This document shows, piece by piece, positions 10,492 to 22,040 of a stretch of 64,000 nt of DNA (positions are counted from its first letter, which is position 1; every line of letters starts with the position of its first letter). The stretch is from Adiantum capillus-veneris (taxonomy: Eukaryota > Streptophyta > Polypodiopsida > Polypodiales > Pteridaceae), in NCBI GenBank assembly GCA_014529385.2, contig CM043962.1:48308598-48372597 (forward strand). The letters are read 5' to 3'. A program made the position numbers and the translations under genes. A model generated the notes under the pieces. That model was not told the DNA's origin, made no database searches, and saw only the letters and a program-made list of their open reading frames with translations.

Positions 10492-13167
10492 TGACCTTTG
10501 GCTCTCTGTGATTGCCATAGTGAGTTATTCCCCCCCTATCAAATCACTCAAACACTGTGGTTACCCTCACCCTTTCACTGTATATAGGTGCGTGTGAGTT
10601 AGGGGACTTTTCCCATATCTCCTTACTGAAATAAAAAACATTCAATTAGCTAGGCATTGGGTTAGTTGAGACAAAAAAATAAAAAATATAAGTATATTAT
10701 GGCCCATGCGTATGTAAATATTTCTTTGTATATAGGGCCTAAATAAAATATTTTTTCATAATTATTTTGGTATTTATTTAAATATTTCTACCTAGGTGTG
10801 TGTTATTTATGCTCTGTACATTGCCTCACCATTACCATAATTTTTCTTACCATTTTTCATACTCTTTATTCCATATAGAAATATTTTCATGTAAGCTTCT
10901 CTTATATTTGGTGTAACTCCACCCCAACAAAATCCAAAAAAACAAGTTTTATTTATGTGTATATTTTTTTACTATTGTGATTTTTTTCCTTCCTACATCT
11001 ATTTTGTTTTTTTTTTTTTTTTAATTAGAACACCAAAATATTTATCTTTTTATGGTAGCCTCATAATGAGAGAGATTTCTTTTGACTCCTTTATATTTTT
11101 TCCTCTTATATTATTTATATTTGACATGTATATATTTTTTAGACCCCTCAATATTTGATTTTCTTAGTTGTACTATTCACTTATATCATGATCTCAACAA
11201 TGTCTTCAATTATAGACCTACCAAATAAGGTCAAGGGTAGGTGGCATGCATACATGTACTATGAAGGGCTCACTCTTGGAGGTATTCAAAAGAATCATCC
11301 AAAGAAGGACCCCACAAGGACCTTGTGCAGTGGAAAAAAACGATCTGTTTTGCTGAATTTTTAAAGTTCACTTGCTCTCCAAATTTGAAAAGGTGATACA
11401 AACAAAAGTTGTAGCTCGTGGACTGAACTTTTGCCTTAATATTTTTCATATTTTTTTGAGCTACGAGCTGTGAGATACGATTTTATTAGTGGATCCCAGT
11501 TTTCCCATGCTATGCAGCCACACTCTCTCTTCCACTTTATCATTTTCCTCTTTCACACACACTTCTCCACTCATCATCCCCACCTCTCTCACCACTCCTC
11601 TCTGCACCCTACTCACCTTCTCCTCAACCTTGAATAAGAGAAACCATGGTGAACTCATACCTCCCACACACAATTCCATTCCAAAATTGACCACCTAGTC
11701 TCATTTTTCCTCCTCCAAATTACCCATATCTATCAAAAAAACCACAAAATTCAGCCTCTTCTCTTAAAAGACAGCATCATGGTGGTTGATTACTCAGCTT
11801 CAATTACCTTGTCTCTCAAGGAAGGTCAAGAGTGGAGAAAAAATGTACCGTCAAAGCTAGTGGACCGTCAACAAGCGTCAAAATTGGCCCTACTCAAGAC
11901 ACTTGGAGCATCAATCTTGTAAGAAATCCACCTTTTCTTACCTCTTAAGAGTTTTTTCTTCCTTATTTGTATCCTACATGGATACTCCCATTGTAAATAT
12001 CCAATTCCATTTGTAAATTAATTCTAACTCTACTAACACTAACCCACTATGAAAAGTCCTATCACCTCCATTTCTCTTCTCTCTCTTTCCCCACCAACTT
12101 CTTGATAATTCCAAGCAAAAGAAATTAGATAAATTGCTGAAAATCTAATCCAACCATGGTTAGAGGAGTAACCCTAGCCTTCAAAATTGCTATAAAAGGA
12201 GGGTGTAGCTAGCACAAAAAGGGGGATCCATAAGCAAGAGCACTATGCTATAGCTTGAGAAGCCAAGCTCAACCTCTCTAGAAGGAGCTCTTGAGTGGAA
12301 GCTCATTGTCTTATGCATGTGCATGTGTTGTAATAGGGGATTAGCAAGGGAACTCTATGCCATTGTAAGAGAGAGAGAGTGATCATTCAATTGAGAGTAC
12401 GAAATCTATCATTTCTCCTACTAGTGTAAGCCCAACATTTGCTGAATCAAGGAGGGTGGATTTGGACTAAGCTTGGATACTTTGTCTCCCTTCCAACGTG
12501 AAGTAATGGACAACAATGATGCGTAAGTGTCTCGGTGTTTTTTGTTAACTTCTTGATAGCTTGTCTCTGGTGTTGTCATCAATCTAGCCATAAATCCCAC
12601 ATACTGTAAGAGGGCGACAGGGTGGAGAGGACTCCCCTGGCCTTAAGACAGTGATTGGGGTGGCTTTTCTTGTGATGTGTTGTGGTGAAATTTACGCAAG
12701 CTATGTTGAACAAATACTAATCTCACTTTGATTTGTCATGACAGATTTGTAAGGAGGTATTAATGCAACAAGCACCCCCTCCCCCTTTCTCTCTCTTTCT
12801 TAAATATATAGTTGTGTTTGCTTGATCATTGCCGATACGTTTCAAAGCAGCCCGAGCACTATCTCTCTCCCTCTCTCCCTCTCTCCCTCTCTCTCTCTCT
12901 CTCTCGTGTTTTAGTGTGTGAGAGTGTTCCATTGATGTTAGGGTTAGTGTAAATTTCTTGCTTGTTTGTGGGTTGCTCTAACGATTCTCCTCTTTTGCGT
13001 CCTAGTTTACTCTTAAACTAGGTGGTGCCCCTTGTGTAGTTGGGATTTGGCTGTGGGTTTGTTGTTTGTGTTTGTGTTGTGTTGTGCCCCAGCCCCATTG
13101 AGCAGCACGGGAGCCTTGAAGGGTGTCTAGAGGTTGCTCTTCTTGTTGCCCGCCCCGAACCGCCTCA
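10492..13167 (+). repeat. 3' LTR (copy B) of the nested element
   Basis: About 2676 bp, ending CCGCCTCA before the GTAC duplication. Compared with copies A and C, its first 20 bases are altered: it begins TGACCTTTGGCTC where A has TGATAACCGTTTTTCGGCTC. No purine tract precedes it. A deletion that removed the internal 3' end, the PPT and a few LTR bases is the simplest reading. Confidence 0.95.
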
Positions 13168-13171
13168 GTAC

Positions 13172-15690
13172 TAAAGGCACCAGATTGGGAAAAGATATTC
13201 CATGTGCACATTGATGCTTCAACATATGCCATTGGAAGTATTCTAGCTCAATCTGGAGACGGAACAATGGATTTTCCGATTTGCTATGCGAGCCGACAAT
13301 TAAACAGTGCAGAAAATAACTACACAACCACCGAGAGGGAAGGGTTAGGAATGATTTATGCTGTAAAGAAATTTCGGCATTATTTGCTTGCAAACAAATT
13401 TTTGTTCTTCACAGATCATCAAGCTCTTTTGTACCTAGTAAATAAACCTTGCAATACAGGGAGAATCGTACGCTGGTTTATTATATTACTAGAATTTGAC
13501 TTCACAGTGGTGGTCAAAAAGGGTAAAACCCATCTACGAGCAGATCATCTTTCAAGAATACACAATAGGGAAGCTCCTGAAGGAGTAGATGATGACATAC
13601 CAGATGCTGATCTTTTCAACATTGAAATGGTACCCAAATGGTCTTAGGAAATTGTTAGTATTCTTTCGTTCGGAAGTGAGTTTGATAATACGGAATGCGG
13701 ATTCAAACAACAAACAATTCGACCAACAAAAAACTTCAAGTTGATAGTAGGACGGCTGTATCATCTTGGATCTGACCTAATCCTACGATTATGTATAAAT
13801 CCGGAAGAATTCGAGTGCTACCTTGAAGAGGCACATGTCCAGGGTTGTGCATTTCATTGTTCAACAGTGAAGACACACCAGAGACTGAAACAGTTAGGGG
13901 TTTACTGGCCAACTATGTATGCAGATACACATTCTTATGTTACCAATTGTACGATATATAGTGCCAAACGACCAGTGGATCACGCAACTTTGTTTCAGGT
14001 AAACATAACACCTGCATGGAGTCAATATATCATTGACTTCTTAACCACCAGGACGTTCCCTGAGAACATCACAAGAGCACGGGAAAAAGCTATAGAGCTG
14101 GAAGCTCGTGACTTTCAGTTAATTGAGAACCAACTCTATAAGCGGGGAAAGGACCATCAACTTAGAATCTGTGCAAGTGAAAGCGAATACCTGCTGATTC
14201 TAGAACATGCACATAGCGGAATAAGTGGAGGCCATTTTTCAAGCGATAAGATGGCAAAAATTGTCTTAACCGCAGGAATTTGGTGGCCTACATTGCACAT
14301 GGATGCTGGAGAGTTCGTAAAGCGTTGTGACGCATGTCAACGCACCAAGATGCCAATAAAAAGAGATGAGATGCCATTATGGCCAATGATGGGAGCAAGA
14401 GCATTTGCAAAATGGGGCATTGATTTTGTGGGACCTATATCACCCCCTGCATATCGCACCCATACCCAATATATCATTGTGGCTACAGACTATCTCACAA
14501 AATGGGTTGAAGCCAAAGCAACACAAAAAGCTGATGCACGCACCACAGCACAATTTTTGTATGAGAATGTTTTTGTACGTTACAGGTTACCAATAGAAAT
14601 TGTCAGTGACCGAGGAATACATTTTCTCAATGAAGTCATTGAATATCTGCTAGAGGAATTCATGGTCATACATAGGAAATCCGCACCATACCATCCACAG
14701 GCCAATGGGCAAGCTGAGGCCACAAATAAAACACTATGCACGGTTCTCACTAAAATAGTGTCAGAATCAAGAGCAGATTGGGATCAGCAACTACACTCAA
14801 CACTATGGGCATACAGGGTAGCTTACAAAACATCAATAGGAACAACACCATACAACATGGTATTTGGCATAAATGCTATACTATCCGTAGAGTTTTTAAT
14901 CCCAACTCTACGAGTAGCAAAAATCTTGGAATGGATAGGGCATGAGCTCTCTTCAAGGAGTGATGATCTTGAAAAGCTAGATGAACTCCGCTTACGAGCT
15001 GTCGCTTCAATCTATGCTAAAAAGAGAAGACAAAAGGAATTTTTTGACAAACATGTGTGTACCAAAGAGTTTAAAACAGGTGATTACGTACTTGTTTATA
15101 CCTCGAAGCAACATACCAAGAAACTTAAAAAGCGAGGGATGGGACCATTTGTGATTAGTGAACTATCACAAAGTGGAGCTGTCAAGCTTGCTACATTAGC
15201 GGGTGAAGAAATGCTAAACTGGATTAGTGGATGTCGACTGAGGAGGTATCATCTACCACTCACACAGGAGATGCTCCAAAAAATTCATCAAGGAAAACAA
15301 AGAATGAAGGAAAAACAGCGAGTACGGGAGGAAGCTCAAGTTGAAGCACAAGAACGCATTGCAAAAACACGGCTTCTGCGACAACAACAACAAAGTGGAC
15401 CACCATTGAGAATAAATGCCATTCGACTGACGAAGTTGGAGGAGGAAACAATGGAGCCAATAATTACGGTAAAAGTGGGCAGCAATCAAGTTGAATCAAC
15501 AACATTGCTTGATTCAAGTGCTCAAGCAAATTTAATCTCTTACGGATTATACGAACAGCTCAAAGTCACAGATCAACTTCATCCTACTCCTCAAGTACTG
15601 GAAAGTAGCACATCACACCCATTGAAAACATTGGGATGGACTATATTGCATGTACAGATACACCAATATATTTACCCACACAAATTCTAT
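13172..15690 (+). pseudogene. pol: Element I: RNase H, integrase and second protease-like domain
   Basis: Continues the RT frame after the nested insert. RNase H begins at about 13200 (H-I-D-A-S) and includes T-T-E-R-E-G-L and F-T-D-H-Q-A-L. A TAG stop at 13645-13647 breaks it; the matching position in element E is Glu. Integrase has an HHCC zinc module (H...G-G-H-F-S...C-D-A-C at about 14200-14340) and a D,D,E core: D in G-I-D-F-V-G-P-I (about 14420), D in V-S-D-R-G (about 14605), E in A-N-G-Q-A-E (about 14711). After a Q/R-rich linker comes a second retropepsin-like domain: L-L-D-S-S-A at 15505-15522, where the catalytic Gly is replaced by Ser. A solo LTR interrupts at 15690. Confidence 0.92.
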
Positions 15691-18061
15691 TGATAGCCGT
15701 TTTTTCGGCTCTTTGTAATTGCCACAGTGAGTTACCTCACCCTACCAAAATCACCCAAACACTGTGGCTATCCCTACCATTTTACTATATATAGGCGTGT
15801 GTGAGTTAGGGAACTTTCCCCATATTTTCTTTAAAACCCTCAGCTAGCTAGTCACTGGGCTAGTTGAGCCAAAAAAAATAAAAAAAATAAAAATTATAAG
15901 TATATTATGGCCCATTTGTGTGTAAATATTTCATTGTATATAGGGCCTAAATAAAAGGATTTTTTATAATTATTGTGGTATTTATTTAAATATTTCTACC
16001 TATGGTGTGTTATTTATGCTATGTACATTGACTCACCATTACCATATTTTTTCTTATCATTTTGCATACTCTTTATTCCATATAAAAAGAATTTCATGCA
16101 AGCTTCTCTTATTTTTGGTATAACTCCATCCCAACAAAAATCCAAAAAAACTAGTTCTATTTATGTGTATATTTTTTTCACTATTGTGATTTTTTCCTTC
16201 CTACATATATTCTCTATTACTCTCATAAATTAGAACACCAAAATATTTATCTTTTTATGCTAGCCTCTTAATGAGAGAGATTTCTTTTGACTCCTTTATA
16301 TTTTTTCCTCTTATATTATTTATATTTGACATGTATATATTTTTTAGACCCCTCAATATTTGATTTTCTTAGTTGTACTATTCACTTATATCATGATCTC
16401 AACAATGTCTTTAATTATAGACCTACCAAATAAGGTCAAGGGTAGGTGGCATGCATACATGCACTATGGAGGGCTCACTCTTGGAGGTATTCAAAAGAAT
16501 CATCCAAAGAAGGACCCCACAAGGACCTTGTGCAGTGGAAAAAAACGGTCGGTTTTGCTGAATTTTTAAAGTTCACTTGCTCTCCGAATTTGAAAAGGTG
16601 ATACAAACAAAAGTTGTAGCTCGTGGACTGAACTTTTGCCTCAAATTTTTTCATATTTTTTTGAGCTCTGAGCTGTGAGCTATGATTTTATTAGTGGACC
16701 CCAATTTTCCCATGTTATGCAGCCACACTCTCTCTTCCACTTTATCATTTTCCTCTTTCACACACACTTCTCCACACATCATCCCCACCTCTCTCACCCC
16801 TCCTCTCTGCACCCTACTCACCTTCTCCTCAACCTTGAAGAATAAGAGAAACCATGGTGAACTCATACCTCCCACACACAATTCCATTCCAAAATTGACC
16901 ACCTAGTCTCATTTTTCCTCCTCCAATTTACCCATATCTATCAAAAAAACCACAAAATTTAGCCTCTTCTCTTAAAAGACAGCATCATGGTGGTTGATTA
17001 CTCAGCTTCAATTACCTTGTCTCTCAAGGAAGGTCAAGAGTGGAGAAAAAATGTACCGTCAAAGCTAGTGGAACGTCAACAAGCGTCAAAATTGGCCCTA
17101 CTCAAGGCACTTGGAGCATCAACCTTGTAAGAAATCCACCTTTTCTTACCTCTTAAGAGTTTTTCTTCCTTATTTGTATCCTACATGGATACTCCCATTG
17201 TAAATATCCAATTCCATTTGTAAATTAATACTAACTCTACTAACACTAACCCACTATGAAAAGTCCTATCACCTCCATTTCTCTCTTCCCTCTTTCCCCA
17301 CCAACTTCTTGATAATTCCAAGCAAAAGAAATTAGATAAATTGCTGAAAATCTAACCCAACCATGGTTAGAGGAGTAACCCTAGCCTTCAAAATTGCTAT
17401 AAAAGGAGGGTGTAGCTAGCACAAAAAGGGGGAGCCATAAGCAAGAGCACTGTGCTATAGCTTGAGAAGCCAAGCTCAACCTCTCTAGAAGGAGCTCTTG
17501 AGTGGAAGCTCATTGTCTTATGCATGTGCATGTGTTGTAATAGGGGATTAGCAAGGGAACTCTATGCCATTGTAAGAGAGAGAGTGATCATTCAATTGAG
17601 AGTAGGAAATCTATCATTTCTCCTACTAGTGTAAGCCCAACATTTGCTGAATCAAGGAGGGTGGATTTGGACTAAGCTTTGATACTTTGTCTCCCTTCCA
17701 ACGTGAAGTAATGGACAACAATGATGCGTAAGTGTCTCGGTGTTTTTTGTTAACTTCTTGATAGCTTGTCTCTGGTGTTGTCATCAATCTAGCCATAAAT
17801 CCCACATACTGTAAGAGGGTGACAGGGTGGAGAGGACTCCCCTGGCCTTAAGACCGTGATTGGGGTGGCTTTTCTTGTGATGTGTTGTGGTGAAATTTAC
17901 GCAAGCTATGTTGAACAAATACTAATCTCACTTTGATTTGTCATGACAGATTTGTAAGGAGGTATTAATGCAACAAGCACCCCCTCCCCCTTTCTCTCTC
18001 TTTCTTAAATATATAGTTGTGTTTGCTTGATCATTGCCGATACGTTTCAAAGCAGCCCGAG

Positions 18062-18097
<36 letters not shown>

Positions 18098-18357
18098 TTT
18101 TAGTGTGTGAGAGTATTCCATTGGTGTTAGGGTTAGTGTAAATTCCTTGCTTGTTTGTGGGTTGCTCTAACAATTCTCCTCTTTTGCGTCCTAGTTCGCT
18201 CTTAAACTAGGTGGTGTCCCTTGTGTAGTTGGGATTTGGCTGGGGGGTTTGTTATTTTGGTTTGTGTTGTGTTGTGCCCCAGCCCCATTGAGCAGCACGG
18301 GAGCCTTGAAGGGTGTCTAGAGGTTGCTCTTCTTGTTGCCCGCCCCGGACCGCCTCA
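15691..18357 (+). mobile_element. Solo LTR (copy C) of the nested family
   Basis: 2667 bp, beginning TGATAGCCG and ending CCGCCTCA. It is flanked by the 4-bp duplication CTAT (15687-15690 and 18358-18361). Removing it with one duplication restores the element I frame exactly. There is no internal region, so it arose by recombination between two LTRs. It is more diverged from A and B than those are from each other, which indicates an older insertion. It contains TATAAAAG at 17398-17405 and a CT microsatellite near 18065-18094. Confidence 0.95.
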
Positions 18358-18361
18358 CTAT

Positions 18362-19207
18362 GTGGTGACATATGAAAACACACAACACCAAATGATGCTG
18401 GGACAACCTTGGCAAAAAGCCTATAATGTGCAGATAGATTGGAAAGCAAAGGCGGTCAAAATTCAAGATGAACATGAACAACAGGTGATAGCTTTTGCTC
18501 AGCAATACAAGCATGATCAACTACAAGCCATGCAATCACTGGAAACAAAGCCCAAAGCACAAATGCCATTAAAGAACATGATACCCACGACAAACAATCA
18601 AGTAAAAGCCAACCATACTAATTACAGACATATGAAGTCACCGGCCGCAATGCAAAGATCTAGGCTACCAAAACCCTGGAAACAAGTATGGATGCGGAAA
18701 GATAGAAATGACATGGCAGACAAACAACAATGTAACAAAAGGATTCCAACAAAGCAGACGGTTAAACCACAAACCAAGGTCATAAAACAGATGTGGATTC
18801 CAAAGAAAATGCTTAGCCAGAACCCAAATGTCACTCACATTTGGATACCAAAGCAAAAGCCAAAGGAATGACCTTCAGTACAAGCAACAATGGAAAGCAG
18901 ACAACGGCATTTCAAAAAGGAAAACCGACATATATGGATGCCGATGAAAGACAAACCAGTGGCAAACAAGAAAGAGCCAAACCATCTACAAAAATCGGCA
19001 GCAACAAAATACCAATGGAAGGTCAAGGTCATAAGGTCCATAGCTATTACATCCCAGCCAATTCTATCCTTAGAAACAGCTATGACTCCATCAACAGTGT
19101 CGGCAAAGCAATTGCCTTTTGCAAAAAAGACAATTAAGCAGAGAGCAGCAGAGTTACAGCTGTTACTTGCAAAGAAAGTAGGAAACCTCGATGGCGAATG
19201 CCGATAA
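18362..19207 (+). pseudogene. pol: Element I: end of second protease-like domain and W-x-P-K tail
   Basis: Completes the protease-like domain (V-V-T-Y-E..., then M-M-L-G-Q-P-W, the usual closing signature of retropepsins, and I-D-W). A basic tail follows that repeats a Trp-centred motif: V-W-M-R-K, M-W-I-P-K, I-W-I-P-K and, after an in-frame TGA at 18869-18871, I-W-M-P-M-K. The tail ends at TAA-like decay around 19205. Element E on the minus strand has the same order with K-W-V-P-K, H-W-I-P-K, I-W-V-P-K and V-W-V-P-K. The tail may bind nucleic acid or chromatin, but that is a guess. Confidence 0.75.
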
Positions 19208-20040
19208 GCATCTTGCTTATTCCCTTCTCTTGCACAACATTAATTTTTCCATGCATTGACAGAGTATGCATAAAGTAGGGCCACATTAATCGGCCAGGCA
19301 TTAGCACAATTTTTTAACCTATGCACGGCACATACTCCGAGGCGAAACCTTGTCGTCTGGGAGGACTCCGGCTAGAAGGGGGGGAGGCATTCTAGAGGCA
19401 CTCTCAAATGCGGAACCAATGACAGAAACAACAAAAAAGAGCATGATTTTTGACTATTTTAAGGGTTGTTGTTTGATTGCAAAATTTTCTGGAGTAACCC
19501 AAGTATATATGCCCTTATACAACATGAATCTACAGGTATATGGGACCAAACGCCAAATCAAGCCCCTAGGTGTGTGTATATAAGTAGAAATAGCCATTTT
19601 TCAGGCAAAATATTGGTAAAACGGAGAAATCCGGCCATAAAAATCGCATGTGAGTGTATATAATGTGTTGCGGTGATGTTTGTAATTTATTATGATTTTT
19701 GGGGATTTTCTGGGTTTGATTTGCTATTTTCCTTTTAATTTTGCTAATTTTCGGCAGAAAAACTTCAAAAATACAAAAAGCAGGTGAAAAACAGTCATAA
19801 TGAAAAACAAAAAATATGGTGATGATCAGTGACTATAGGAAAACCTATGGTACAGTGGGGGTGCAATTATGAGACTGGAGCGGAAAGCGTGTTTTGGCCA
19901 GGTTTTGACAAAAATGCCAAATTTCTGGTAAACAAAGCAAATGAAGTCCAAATCAAGAAATTTTTGAGCCTAAACCGCATCTCGCAAGAAGATAGGAGCA
20001 CATGTCAAATTTCATGAAAAGTGGTTCGGGGACCTCCATT
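19208..20040 (+). other. 3' untranslated region, PPT-like tract and probable LTR of element I
   Basis: No gene. A purine run AGAAGGGGGGGAGG lies at about 19374-19387, as expected for a polypurine tract beside a 3' LTR. TATATAA-type boxes at about 19575 and 19655 would fit an LTR promoter. No second LTR copy is in the window, so the boundaries cannot be fixed. Confidence 0.45.
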
Positions 20041-20996
20041 ATAAGAAAATTTCACCCCATTTTTAGCTCATTCTCACTATTGACTTTGTGGAGAGAGCTT
20101 CTGCCACCTAGAGTGGATCGACCTTCCAGCAGCTTCTACGACGTGCACGACTACCCGACAAGCTCCAGACATGAGAGGTAGGCTCACCACCTTGAGCTTT
20201 TCGCGCATGTTTGTCATTATGTCGCGAAAACTAGCGTAGGGGTCACACACAAAGCGAGCGGTAGAGACATACAAGTAGAGACGGCGGCCTAACGGCTAAC
20301 CCGAAAGCAACAAGACTTCATCGGCAGCTTACCCTAGTCTAGGAGATCAGTCCTGGATGGCCAAAGGCAGTAGGAAACCATCGCGAAAAAACCCTAATTC
20401 CCAGAAAACCGCAAGAGGCCACCAAAGGGGAAATCGGTGAAACGGCGACCAAATGCTACCAAAATTCATGGGTAGGAGCATCTCGACATGCTCGACAATT
20501 CTATATGACCCGCATGACCAAAAGTGACCCAAAGCGGTACTAAACTTCAGAAACGGCATCAGACACACGAAGCGTCAAATTGCACTTGCGGCCAAACCGC
20601 AAGTCCGTTTGCCACCAAACTTCACGAGCAGCTTTCCTAGACCATCAACAACCAAATCCTATGGTGGTAGACCACCACAAATCATCAAAGGTATGTAAAC
20701 GCAACCACGGGTGCTTCTAGAGCGACAAATTGCCAAATGGAGCTCCAGTGAAGCCAAAGTCGACGGAAACCATACGGCAAGAATCCCCAAGGGGTCGGGA
20801 AGCTATGAAGATCAACATCGAGAAATTTCATCGCCAAAAAGCACTCCAAAAGTTAGAAATTAGCTCGGAGGCTCTGAAGTCCACATAGGGAGTTATACTC
20901 TATCCATTTGACTTTTTTGTTGAAATTAGGTTCAAAAGGGACTTAGGGGAGCAAAGGGCAAGCACTGGGAGCACTAGCACTGAAAAAATCACCAGG
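20041..20996. other. Non-coding stretch upstream of the palindrome array
   Basis: No reading frame with a recognisable product. It is GC-richer than the flanks, with several CGAAA-type and GGTGGT/ACCACC short repeats. It probably belongs to the 5' LTR or leader of element II. Confidence 0.4.
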
Positions 20997-21875
20997 AGAC
21001 ATCCTACGCGTAGGATGTCTCAAGGACACTTTTTGGCACAAACTCCAACATCTTTTATCATGCACATGTTCTGAGTGACATTTACAAGCCATACACCAAG
21101 TTTCATCACATTTGGACCAAGTTTGACCTCATATGCATGGAAAAACGCAAAGTTACGACATAGAGGAAATAATGGGCCAAAGACCTACCAAATCTTGTCC
21201 AAATCCCATGAAACTTGCACAACACATTCACCAACACATCAGCAAACAATCTGTGTGGTTAGGGAGAAAAAATGATGAAATAGACATCCTACGCGTAGGA
21301 TGTCTAATTGACCTTTTTGACATGCAAGGGATGTTTTATCATTCTAGATCCAATTACCTCATCATCAAGAGCCCATATGTCAAGTTTGAAGCCATTCTAA
21401 TCACTTTTGACCCTCAACACCTTCAAGATACACTTTTTGAGCCCAAAAATACCTCACAGAGCCTTACAAGCATCAAATCTTGTCCAAATTCAAATCTAAG
21501 AACATGGCCATGTTCCATAGGCCAAGGACAACCCACAGAACAAGTTTCATGTCATTTTGATGAAAAAGACATCCTACGCGTAGGATGTCTCAAGCATAAA
21601 TTTAGCCTTTTGTGCAAAGAATGACATCATGGGAGCCAATACCATGGTGCAATGAGCCCATATACCAATTTTTAACCCATTTGGACATCAATTGCTACCT
21701 ATGATGGACATTCTATCCAAATTGTGACCTAAAGCCTGATTCAGCCCAAAATTCAACTTTTTTGATATCCAAATTCAAATCCAAGCCTATAGCCATGTTC
21801 CATGAGCCTTACACTACTTGCATGTCAAGTATGAACCAATTCTGATGAAAAAGACATCCTACGCGTAGGATGTCT
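20997..21875 (+). repeat. Four identical 24-bp palindromes at exact 285-bp spacing
   Basis: The half-site AGACATCCTACG followed directly by its reverse complement occurs perfectly at 20997-21020, 21282-21305, 21567-21590 and 21852-21875. Start-to-start distance is 285 bp in all three intervals. The sequence between copies is a strongly diverged tandem repeat: shared pieces include TGATGAAAA just before the palindrome, CTTGTCCAAAT and GCCATGTTCCAT. So the palindrome has been held constant while the rest of the unit drifted. The array sits in the leader of element II, just upstream of its coding region. Confidence 0.95.
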
Positions 21876-22040
21876 AGATGGAAATTTTTGACCAGATTTA
21901 CACTCTGAGCACATGCACAGCTTCACAAGTTCCTTTTAAGCTTAAATTTCAATTTTCAAGTCATTTGGATAAGTAAAACTCATTTTCGCAGCTAATATGG
22001 AAAAAACGCTAACTTCGGACTACTGAGTGCAACAGGATCT

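Larger units (their letters stand above)
6208..13167 (+). mobile_element. Nested gag-only LTR retrotransposon in element I pol
   Basis: Two long direct repeats (6208-8881 and 10492-13167) bracket only about 1.6 kb of internal sequence. The insertion is flanked by the 4-bp duplication GTAC (6204-6207 and 13168-13171). Joining the flanks restores the RT-RNase H frame of the host element exactly, so this is a clean insertion. The interior holds two small related reading frames and one gag gene but no protease, RT or integrase. It is therefore non-autonomous (TR-GAG-like) and would need enzymes in trans. The two LTRs differ at only scattered positions, which indicates a fairly young insertion. 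Confidence 0.95.

Noticed and set aside
6208..18357. The three 2.67-kb repeats as copies of a DNA transposon
   Set aside because: They have TG...CA ends, a TATA promoter, a PBS beside copy A and a gag gene between A and B, all typical of LTRs; no terminal inverted repeats.
20997..21875. Phased palindromes as a CRISPR array
   Set aside because: Repeats are 285 bp apart, the intervals are related to each other, there are no cas genes and the setting is a plant genome.
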